DNA of 64,000 nt from Takakia lepidozioides (Eukaryota; Streptophyta; Takakiopsida; Takakiales; Takakiaceae), in NCBI GenBank assembly GCA_030704615.1, contig CM060733.1:73098001-73162000 (forward strand), given 5' to 3'. Positions within the stretch are counted from its first letter, which is position 1. Each line of letters starts with the position of its first letter. Under the pieces are notes generated by a model. The model had not been told where the DNA came from. It saw nothing but the letters and a program-made list of their open reading frames with translations, and made no database searches. A program made the position numbers and the translations under genes. Shown piece after piece: positions 43,216-52,836 of the stretch.

Positions 43216-43899
43216 TCGGGGGATGCTATTGTGTGACCAGATCCCGCGAGCAGAAATCTGCTCACGCTTGAGGACTTGCCTACCTATAATCACGGACGTC
43301 CAGTCGACTTAGAAGACCTATTACTGTGCACAGGCCGCCAGTTATCACAAGGTCGGATATGGATGCTACTGGCATGAATGAGGGATGAATGTCGAATGAA
43401 TGTTTGTTATAACGAATGAGAGGGTGAAATGAATGACATACAATGAAAGAATAGATAGTTGTTTGTAGTTGGTAGCTTTCCAAAAATCCCTGCCAGCTCC
43501 GACATGAAACCACTGCTTGTCTTTGCTTGAAAATCAATTATATGTCGGTGCATATGCAGTGTATATTGCAAACTTTGAGTCCACATTGCTTTGTTGATTG
43601 GGAAGGACCACATGTCATTTTTCCAGTTATACAAGGTTGATAGAGAGGCTCACATCCAATCATAAAGAAGGCATACAGGTGAACTCGTGGTTTTTAAGCA
43701 AATCCTTCACAAGAATCGATTCATTCGGACAAAGAAGATCCACTGCTAAAAGACGCACTGTTCAGGACGAAGGCAGAACTGTCCACAAAGACGCTAGCCC
43801 TGCTCTGCTGAAAACCATAACTTTCGTGATGCAGAGAAGGGGGAGATGCCAACAGACTATATGTCGCGGCCTTTTGCCTTGAGGCAGGGGGGTCGGGAC
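43216..43899. other. No recognisable gene
   Basis: Nothing supported. Confidence 0.4.
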
Positions 43900-44670
43900 A
43901 CAAGAGGGGCTGCCCTGTGGTGGGGGCAGTGGCAACAATAGATGCGGGGGCTGAAGCACCCTTGAGTGCCCAAGGCACTTAAGGAGGCGAGCGCGCTCAC
44001 TAGGTGGAGCCCCGCACACCGGGTTACGGTGGGGGTGGTTCCACGAGGGGTGGGTGGTAGCTTAGTGGTCTTAGTGGGGGTGGCATAGGACTCACCATGG
44101 GGCGGAAACCTTGTGGTGGGAGTCGTGGGGAGTCTTGGGACTCATCACGGCCCAATGAGGCCGTGGTGGGTGGGCCAAGACTCACCGCGACTCATCACCG
44201 GGAGCCGAGGGTTTTTCGTGTGGTTCGCCATAAATTGGCAGGTTGTTTGTGAAACCCCCGTGGACAGTCACAGAAGTATATATAGGGAGTAGTAACCCCG
44301 AGAACGGTGCAAGCCCGTTGGTGACCAAAAGCTAGTGAGTAAGTGTGCGAGCCGGAAAGCGATCAAGTGGTGGGGCTGTTTCGGACTGCCATCGACCAAA
44401 GAGAATTTCCACTTGGCCCAAATTGAGAGAGGGCCTCGTGGATGAGTAAAGGGGGACCATTATGTCCCGGTGAGCAGCCGAAGCTCCGAGTTGGCCCGGA
44501 GGCCAGTTTGGGAGTTAGGCGCGCGCATCAAAGTGAGTAGCTATGACTTGAAGGGGAGCTTACCAAAGTGAGGTGCGCGACACCGGCGGCCAGTTTGGGA
44601 TTTAGGCGCGCGCATCAAAGCAAGTAACTATGACTTGAAGAGGAGCTTACCAAAGTGAGGTGCGCGACAC
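43900..44670 (+). mobile_element. LTR-like block with TATA box and 87-bp tandem pair
   Basis: G-rich non-coding sequence with a clear TATATATAGG at about 44277. It is followed by a long 5'-leader-like region and two tandem units (44501-44587 and 44588-44670) sharing GGCCAGTTTGGGA and GGCGCGCGCATCAAAG. The layout resembles a gypsy LTR plus leader, but no second LTR or coding region was found, so it would be a solo or truncated LTR. Confidence 0.35.
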
Positions 44671-44957
44671 TATACTCCTTAGCCGCGCCTCCACATAAGA
44701 TGACAAATGAAATTGTGTTGGAGGACTTGGGAAAAAATCCGGGTTGGCAAAGAACGGCAGAAACCGTGGCGTCATAGGACTCCTGCAACCACACAGTAAT
44801 AAGAAAACTTCGTAAATACTCTGGAAGCCAAACTTCAGCCACCAAAAATAACACCAAAAGGATCCGTCATGGGGTCTATGAGTTGCCACAAAAGAACATG
44901 CATTTACTCACATGAAAAATCCGAATCCACATCCAGAGCATCCGGCTCTTGCAGATC

Positions 44958-46500
44958 CTACTCCTCCACAATCTTCTCAGTCTTGGTCAAATGCGAGGAT
45001 CCCTCAGAGAGTGGAGCGATGACCCAAGAGTAAAGCTCCTCGTCCCTCTCAAACCCAAAAAGATGTGTTTCTGCACACTTGCAGGCATGGAACGAAGCCC
45101 CTGCAGGATAGCGAATGAAAGCACGAAACCGTGTCACAAGCCAAAATAGGAGAGGAACATGTGCAACGAAGAATGGAGAGTTTCGGCATGCACCTGTGCC
45201 CATGGAGAGGTCAACCACTTTGCCACCATGTCGGCTGCATGTCTCAATGAAGGTCTGCATGAACGCGGGCGACTTCTCCCGGACACCTCTCCATGGAATT
45301 CCTCCAGTCTTTTTCAGAGTCTGGGACGCATCCACATAGTTGTGAACAACATCAGATTCGACTGGGTCACATTCTGGGTCTATGTGCAGACCTCCTCCCC
45401 AAACGTTGAAATGCCCATGGCAGGCCGAATTCGTGACAGGCAAATGGCCTTGAACATATGGGTCTGCACCAGCAACAATGGAAATATGTCAGCAACTCTG
45501 GGTATTCAACGACAACACGGATGAAGACAATGAAAGTTTCAGGAAATACCTTCTGCCTTGGAAACTCCCCCTTCGACAGAGGCAGTGTATTAACACATGT
45601 CCATAATTTGTTGATTTGGAACCCAGAGGACTTCATGTAGCTATGAAGAATCTGGCGGGATGCCATGTCGTCAGATTAAAATATCAGAAGGCCCCCTGCG
45701 TCAGAGAGGAACTTGTTGCTGAACGAGAATGCCCACTGCCAATACATAGGGTTTTGAGCATTCCACTGTGGAGTCACAACATGGGGAATGATATCAAGCA
45801 CAGGCTGCCCATCCGGGATGTCAAGGAGTACAAGGTCAGCGGCGTAGGGCTGCTGGACACCGTTCACCGAGCATGGATTCTTCGTCACCTGCCAAAAGCA
45901 AATGCAAGCGAATCAAATTGGGTAGTTGGTGTACATTCAGGGAACTGGTAGTACAAAGAACTGTTGGATTAAGATGTCGTTGACGACATCTTAATCCACC
46001 AAATCCAACACCCCACAATGTCATGAAATGGGAATCAAAGTTGAAAGATGCATGTGCATTACCAGGGTGAGGAAAGAGCAGAGATGGTCCCATGCAGGAG
46101 ATTTGACCCCTGTGAATGTGGACTTCCTGGACTCCATCATACTCAGGAAGCTGACGTTTGCCGTTTTCCGCTGGAAGTGCGGACCCACTACTCTGGAGAC
46201 ACAAACTCGGGCTTCGTAAGGTCGTTTCCCTGCCCTGTGGTTAGTCCTTTCATCAGCTGGGAGGGAAATCTACTGGACCTCTGTACGCACAATGCGATCA
46301 TCTGCCTGTGGGCGATCAAAAACTGCCCCACCAGTCCCTGCAGGCCCTGACCCAGCATCAACGCCAGCCGCAGCACCGGCAGACCCACCTGCCTCCGCAG
46401 TCTGTTTCCCTTTGTTTTTCTTCTTCCCACCCACGGGGGTGGCCGTCTTTGCTGGCTCATTCTTACTCAGCTGCACAAGGAACCTAGCCTGCAACTACTC
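44958..46500 (-). pseudogene. Methyltransferase-like protein, copy d (several exons, broken)
   Basis: Third copy with motif IV and second with motif I and II, on the minus strand. Exons with agreeing phases: 45888-45550, 45473-45194 and 45100-44958 (stop). The first has A-D-L-V-L-L-D-I-P-D-G-Q and L-S-D-A-G-G-L-L-I-F, then a stop and L-W-T-C-V-N. The second has D-P-E-C-D-P, K-S-P-A-F-M-Q-T-F-I-E-T-C and V-V-D-L-S-M-G-T-G after a frame change. The third begins with A-S-F-H-A-C and has F-G-F-E-R-D. An upstream exon (about 46500-46270) is Lys/Ala/Gly-rich like the basic region of copy a, and another lies near 46205-46065. TAG at 46495-46497 and a TAA near 45680 interrupt it. It faces away from the ParB-like gene, with candidate first exons under about 100 bp apart. 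Confidence 0.5.
45966..45997. repeat. Single 32-bp palindrome in an intron of copy d
   Basis: GGATTAAGATGTCGT and its complement ACGACATCTTAATCC meet at a TTGA-like centre, perfect except at the two central pairs. It is the same motif as the large array at 46.9-48.3 kb. Confidence 0.9.
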
Positions 46501-46558
46501 ATCTGTCCGGGGTGCCAAGGCATCTGCATTCTCATTCTAATTCCTCAAGATTTGGCAG

Positions 46559-49500
46559 AGAAAGCGGAAGAAGGCTTGGGAGAGTCAGCGTCAGTTCTCA
46601 TCCGTGGATCCTGCAGTTCAAGAGCAGACCATGCCAGAGCAGGGTCATGTCGCTCAGGAGGAGGAGGTGCAAATAATGCAGTGTCCACGACAGGTTGCAG
46701 CCGAGGATCAGCAAAAAAACACACAAGTGCCTCCACAATCCATGAAGGAGAAGAGTCAGGTGCAAGGCAAAAGGCGTGCAGGAGGGGGCGGGTCTTCTAG
46801 CGGAGGAAAGAAGCCTGAGAAGGTTAGTTCATACATTCGAATCCATGTTTCTTGCAACACAAAGGAGTTAGATTGAGGTGTCGCTGACGCCACCTAAATA
46901 GGGCACCTTTCCGGGTAATGGTGTACGTAGGAAGGTTAAGGAGAAGGAAGATTAAGGTGTCATTGACGACAGCTTAATGTGCCACTGCGTTCAACCAAAA
47001 ACATTGAGAAAACACCCAAGAACTACAGCAGATTAAGCTGTCGTTGACGACAGCTTAATCTGCCACTGCATTCAACCTCGAACATGGGGAAATCACCTAG
47101 AAAAACAGCAGATTAAGGTGTCGTTCACGACATTTTAATTTGTTAATGCATTCAACATAAAACAAGGGAAAAACACCCTACAACTACAGCAGATTAAGGT
47201 GGCGTTGACGACATCTTAATCTGCCTCTGCATTCAACCCAAAATATGGGAAAAACACCCTACAACTATAGCAGATTAAGGTGTCGTTGACGACATCTTAA
47301 TCTACCAATGAATTCAACCCAAAACATGGGAAAAACACTCTAGAACTATAGCAGATCAACAACACCTTAATCTGCCTCTACAATCAAAATAAACATGGGA
47401 GAAACACTCTAGAACTACAGCAGATTAAGCTGTTGTCAACGACAGCTTAATCTGCCACTGCATTCAACCTCAAACATGGGGAAATCACCCTAGAAAAACA
47501 ACAGATTAAGCTGTCGTTGACGACATCTTAATCTGTCAATGCATTCAACATAAAACATGGGAAAAACACCCTACAACTACAGCAGATTAAGGTGGCATTG
47601 ACGATCTCTTAATCTGCCTCTGCATTCAACCCAAAATATGGAAAAAAAAATACCCTACAACTGTAGCAGATTAAGGTGTCGTTGACGACATCTTAATCTA
47701 CCAATGAATTCAACCCAAAACATGTGAAAATCACTCTAGAACTTCAGCAGATTAAGGTGTTGTTGACGACAGCTTAATCTGCCTCTGCAATCAACATAAA
47801 CATGGGAGAAACACTCTAGAACTACAGCAAATTAAGTTGCCGTCAACGACACCTTAATCTGCCACTGCATTCAACCTCAAACATGGGGAAATCACCCTAG
47901 AAAAACAGCAGATTAAGCTGTCGTTGACGACATCTTAATCTGCCAATGCATTCAACATAAAACATGGGAAAAACACCCTACAACTACAGCAGATTAAGGT
48001 GGCGCTGACAACATCTTAATCTGCCTCTGCATTCAACCCAAAATATGTGACAAACATCCTACAACTGTAGCAGATTAAGGTGTCGTTGATGACATCTTAA
48101 TCTACCAATGAATTCAACCCAAAACATAGGAAAATCACTCTAGAACTTCAGCAGATTAAGGCGTCGTTGACAACAGCTTAATCTGCCTCTGCAATCAACA
48201 TAAATATGGGAGAAACACTTTAGAACTACAGAAGATTAAGCTGTCGTCAACGACAACTTAATCTGACACTGCATTCAACATCAAACATGGGGAAATCACC
48301 CTAGAAAAACAGCAGATTAAGCTGTCGTTGATGACATCTTAATCTTGCCATGAATTGTGTATCCTAACACATGGCATTTTGCAGAAAAAGAGAAAGAAAG
48401 CTGGGGGAAGCCAGCCTGCAGAGGAAACAGTTGTTCTTGAAGACAGGGACATTGTTGTGGACGCCAACTATGAAGCCAAGGTGCATTCTCTTATGTACGC
48501 CACCAAGGTGAACTCGAGGAAAGTCATCAACTCCATGGAAGTGAAAGACGGCACTCTTTTCATTCCTCTGTGCCGGATGATTTCTATGCCAGCAAATCGG
48601 CCTGCCCTTCACCACGATATCAAGAAGCTACAGGGGGATTTTATCCATGGGTACTTGAAGGGTTCGGCTATGTTTTACGTGTCACTGACTGATATCCAGG
48701 GATCTGAGAAATTGGTGGACTTGGATGTAATGGACAGTTGGGACCCGCTTTGGAAAGAAGTGAATACGGAGTTTGAGATTGAGTTTTCACAGAACCAACA
48801 CACGTCCAGTACATGAACAAAATGTTCTTAGTCTGGGATGGCAACCACCGTTTGGTGGCCTGGATGGAGTACATCAGTAAGATGCATGCGGAGAACAAAG
48901 AGTGGCACTATCGGGTTCAGTCAATGGTCCTAGATCCGGAGGGGAAGTTCACGCAGCTTCTAACTGCAATACACGATATCAACAAGTAAGAGTCTTGCCT
49001 ACTTCTTGTCTTCCATTTCATTGTTATGTCAATCTTCAGACTTTGTCAACTGACTTGTTCGCATTGCAGGGGGACGGAGACATCCCATGTCACCACCAAC
49101 ATAGTTCATTCCTTGTTTCGTATGCAAAGCATAGGAGTGATGCCATTGGAAACGTTCGCGAGTGTCTTGTCCTCGGACACACTGAAGAAGTGCCAAACGA
49201 TCAAGAAGACAGAGACTTGGTACAACCTGACAAGGGAGGTGTTTCTCGACTACTTGTACGCGGTGAGTTTCTGTATGGACTGCCATTCTGCTTGAATTGT
49301 GGATATGACATGTTTTTGCTTTGGTTTTGTTGTTCACGAGGGTTACATGGATGTGTCACAGCAAGAAATAGCAGAAGTGGGAGAACAAGCCAAGCTGGAG
49401 TATTACGCCACTACAGATAAGGATGAGAGAACGACAAACGGGGGCAAAAATGAAGGCGGACATGGATACCTGCAGGAAGAACCTGAAGAGCGCGTTCGAC

Positions 49501-50117
49501 AAACACATTCGAATCGCTGACCCCGGATTGGGAAAGGGGTTTTTGGAGCAGGTTCGGATCCACTGGAACAAGCCCACTATGCCAGAGATGACACAGGAAA
49601 AGCTCCACCGCCTTTCATTTCCATGGTTGACCCTGCTCAGAAAGTGAGGTGGCTGGAAATCTGGAACTCGGATCCGATCATCCGGGATACAAACAATTTC
49701 CCAAAACCAATGAAGGACGCTGAGACTGGGGTGGTGACACCTGTCAACGACTGCGCATTTGACACTTGGTTGCACAAAGCGACCTTCTGGAGCCAGGTGA
49801 GACTCTAAAAACATTGTCACTGTTCCAGCAATGAGTACATGGTTTCTTCTGTTGAATAACTCAACATTTGGCGGATGGTTGTGCAGCTGGAAAAGCGGGC
49901 AATTGATACTTTTGAGAAATCACTGCTGGACTACAAGATCACAATGACCACTCCGAGCATCAAGTTCCAATCATACGTTCGGAAATGGAGAAGAGAGCTG
50001 TGGAAGTATGCATTTTTCCGTGAGTTTGAGAAGAAAGAGGGCATTCTCCACTCGCAAGACTTCGACCATCAGTCTCGCAGAGAACTCAACACCTGTTTGC
50101 CTGTGCAAGACACTTAA
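46559..50117 (+). pseudogene. ParB-like (DGNHR) protein gene, five exons, frameshifted
   Basis: Exons: 46559-46822 (Gln/Glu-rich, then basic G-K-R-R-A-G-G-G-G), 48385-48985, 49070-49262, 49362-49796 and 49887-50117 (stop). All junctions are GT-AG and phase-compatible. Exon 2 has M-P-A-N-R-P-A-L-H-H-D-I, then Y-V-S-L-T-D-I, and, after a one-base shift near 48785, F-L-V-W-D-G-N-H-R-L-V-A-W-M. The D-G-N-H-R-L motif and the preceding layout resemble ParB/sulfiredoxin-fold domains (DGHHR-type). The later exons are shared with the fragment at 18.7-19.4 kb and are unrecognised. Further shifts fall near 49420 and 49622. Intron 1 (1.56 kb) is almost wholly a palindrome array. The gene is divergent from methyltransferase-like copy d. 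The frameshifts make it a likely pseudogene, though the three single-base breaks could also be assembly errors. Confidence 0.5.
46871..48347. repeat. About 80-bp tandem array of 32-bp palindromes inside an intron
   Basis: About nineteen units, each with AGATTAAG(G/C)TGTCGT followed by its near-exact complement ending in CTTAATCT, and a spacer like CACTGCATTCAACC...ACATGGG. Units start near 46949, 47029, 47110, 47190, 47272, 47422, 47502, 47582, 47667 and so on to 48312, spaced 80-85 bp. Two higher-order flavours alternate (CTGTCGT with GACAGC and GGTGTCGT with GACATC). The array lies between the donor at 46823 and the acceptor before 48385. Confidence 0.95.
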
Positions 50118-50499
50118 ATACAGGCATGCCACGCATCCATGTTTGACATAAGGGGTTCGACCCACAGCGTAGTTACTGAGGATGTGGCATCTGCAAAGTC
50201 GGCCGCAATTCTTGCCTCTCAGAATCTTGTGTCCGGCGGTCTGTGATCTGACATCAATGGGATGAAATTCTCCAGCATCTGTCAGAGTCAAAGCCGGCTA
50301 CTAAACATCATGCAAAGTAATAATTTGCCTCAGCACCTTCAGTCGGTGGATCCACTGAGACATTGTCAGGAAGTGGTCCGCATAGTTCGGCCTTCCTGGT
50401 GTACTCTTATCACCTACTCTCCACTGTCCACACTCCTGTGCTCGTGCATGCAATGTCTCTCAACTCCGACGTCGTTGTTTCTACTCCAACGCACAAGCG
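50118..50499. other. No supported gene
   Basis: The 3' flank of the ParB-like gene and the uncertain 5' limit of MULE C. Short frames only. Confidence 0.35.
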
Positions 50500-52469
50500 G
50501 AGTACCTGAGTGTCGTAGCCGACGGGAATGGGCTTGCCGTTGTTCAAGAAGACTTGCTTTGCATAACCGTCCGCTTTGAGGCAGGGACTGTACATGTGGT
50601 GAGAGAGGTGTATGACAAAGTGGGGAAGGTTGAGGGCACATGCGTTCAGAAACCACATTTGTCTGGCAGTCGGCGAGAGTGGAGAGTTCCACTTGCAAAG
50701 TATCGCGTTCATGGGGATCAAAGACGTCTGTCGGGAGGTTCCATAATCACGCCCGGAACAGCAGCTTCGGTGGCTCAGGTGCCGAAAACTCTGCCCATCA
50801 AAAGAGAAGAAACAACCTCCACCACATTTGTTGATATCTCCGATAGTTCAGAAGAGGACGTGTCGGAGCTCCCCGCGCCTCCGAATCAACGTCTGCTGGA
50901 GGACCCCGATGTGCAAGAGATCGCAAGTGTCATTCCGAAATTGCAGTCCTTGAGGGGGTTGCCGAGATGCAAGAGTGATGTGAGAGGCATTGACTGGGAT
51001 ACACAGCGAATCGTTAGAGCAAAATACCTACCCACTGAATTTAATGGTGATATCATTTTTGAGCTGCCACCAGCGACCTCCTTTGGGGATTGGCACGACG
51101 AATGGTGGGCATGGACAAGAAGCACGATGGACATCCATGGTGCCGGACGAAAACTTCCAATATATGCAATCCGTATGGCTTGAAGTTCCGTAGATCGATT
51201 TGCGTTGGACACCTCTGTTGTCCAAATGCTTCTTGCCAGCATTTCCAAATAGACGGTTCGGCAAACGAGACGGAATGGGAAGGTGTCTACGACAACCCTT
51301 TCAAAGTAGGTTGTGCTCCTACAAGCAGTAGTACTCTCATTTGCAAGTTGTGTAAATTGGTCCCACAGTGCATCGCAGATTGCAATGCATGTATGTACTA
51401 CGTGCTTCACAATTGCAGTTACCTCACAAGGGCATGTATCCATTTCGGCATTCATGCACATCCAATGTCCCAAGGATAGTGCTGGGAGACTATTGATACG
51501 GTCCGTTCACTGCTTGAACACGAAATTCATAGTGCTCCTGGTGCATTGCCATCAGCCACTGCTCTAGCAGCAAGCACAGGATTCTTACAAAAGTATTTGT
51601 TTGGGGAATTGTAGGAGTCCACCACTAAATTTGACACTGCCTCCCTTGACGATGTTCTGGACCATTTCTCAACATTGAGTTCTCTGAATGTGCGAAATCA
51701 AATCAACGTCCTAAGGGGGGGTGCTGCCAACACAGGCTTTATGGATAGCATCCTGGAGTTGAAGCGTATAAGCCGATATGACTTCATTCAGGACAGTGTT
51801 TTCCCGGGGCAAGGTGCCAGGAAAGTGTATTTATTCAAGATGTTCACAGTTGGTGAGGGATCGGGAGTTAGTCTGGTGCGAAGAATGCAGCCCGGTGGTG
51901 ATCTTCAGAAATCCTGGATTATGTTTGATCACGTGAAACGTGTGAAGGAATGGACGACCATGGCCTGTCATGAATACGATCCTGCCTACCAGATAGTGAT
52001 GACTGTTGTTGTTTGTGACATGCAGTCGGAGGACACAGAGTCACAAATTCTTATGTGGAAGTCCCTTGTTAACGTCATGACAGCTCATGGTGTCCCAGAT
52101 CCAAACTTCACTGGGCTCATGGCTGATAGCGCTCAAGCAAATTGGAATGTTGTCCGCATTGTTTTTGGTTCAGGTGACCCCAAACTACCAATGGAAGGCC
52201 GGGAACGCACTTGCCTCTTTCATTGGAGCCAGTCCCTACAACGCCACACAAAGAGTTCCATAAAATTGGAGTTGCGGGAGGAGCATATGAGACTATGTCG
52301 TGTGTATAAAGATGCCACCTCCGAGCAGGAAGCCAACTCTATGTTTCAGACTATTCGAGCATGGTGGTACTCATCTGAGGCAGCGAGTCTGGATGGAATC
52401 AAAGAACTGGAAGACTGGTTGGGGTTCTGGAACTTCAGATATATACAGTGGGGTGCCTTCATGACAACT
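50500..52469 (+). pseudogene. MULE C: best copy of the GCM-finger Mutator-like transposase
   Basis: Three long frames (50554-51183, 51090-51479, 51675-52469) cover one protein. The N-terminal region has an acidic SUMO-interaction-like stretch (V-D-I-S-D-S-S-E-E-D). Then come F-E-L-P-P-A, G-M-D-K-K-H-D-G-H-P-W-C, the finger I-C-V-G-H-L-C-C-P-N-A-S-C-Q-H-F, and C-N-A-C...C-I-H-F-G-I-H-A-H-P. The transposase core contains M-F-D-H, G-L-M-A-D-S-A-Q-A-N-W, C-L-F-H-W-S-Q-S-L and I-R-A-W-W. A GTAAGT donor follows at 52470. The exon(s) with the last catalytic Glu are missing, as MULE D sequence begins at 52837. There is a frame change near 51100 and a stop near 51478. Confidence 0.65.
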
Positions 52470-52836
52470 GTAAGTTAGTAGCGTAATGTATGTATGGATT
52501 TGTGGGTTTGCAGTATGTTCCTGTGGACTAATCCCCATTTCCCTCTTTGTACACAATGTCACTGCCATGTGAGACCGTTCACATGCAGAAGGTGACACTG
52601 TGAAGAATTCCACACCCTGAACTGCCACATTTTCCACACACATGTGGAAACACCCACACTGGCGTCATGTGATCACAACCACTCCCACAACATGCATAAG
52701 GACTTTGCGTCTTCCGCTTGATGCCTGCCATTGCACAACCAATTCATGTATCAACAGTAGTATGCAATAGAATGGGAATTACGTATGAAGCAATTGTCAA
52801 TGCGCGGAAGAGGAAGTGCTGGTGATTTATGGGGGT
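52470..52836. other. No recognisable gene
   Basis: Between the donor of MULE C and the 3' end of MULE D. Nothing was found. Confidence 0.4.

Noticed and set aside
46871-48347. CRISPR-like array
   Set aside because: Repeats and spacers are both repeated and the repeat is a full palindrome. The genome is plant and there are no cas genes. It is an intronic satellite.
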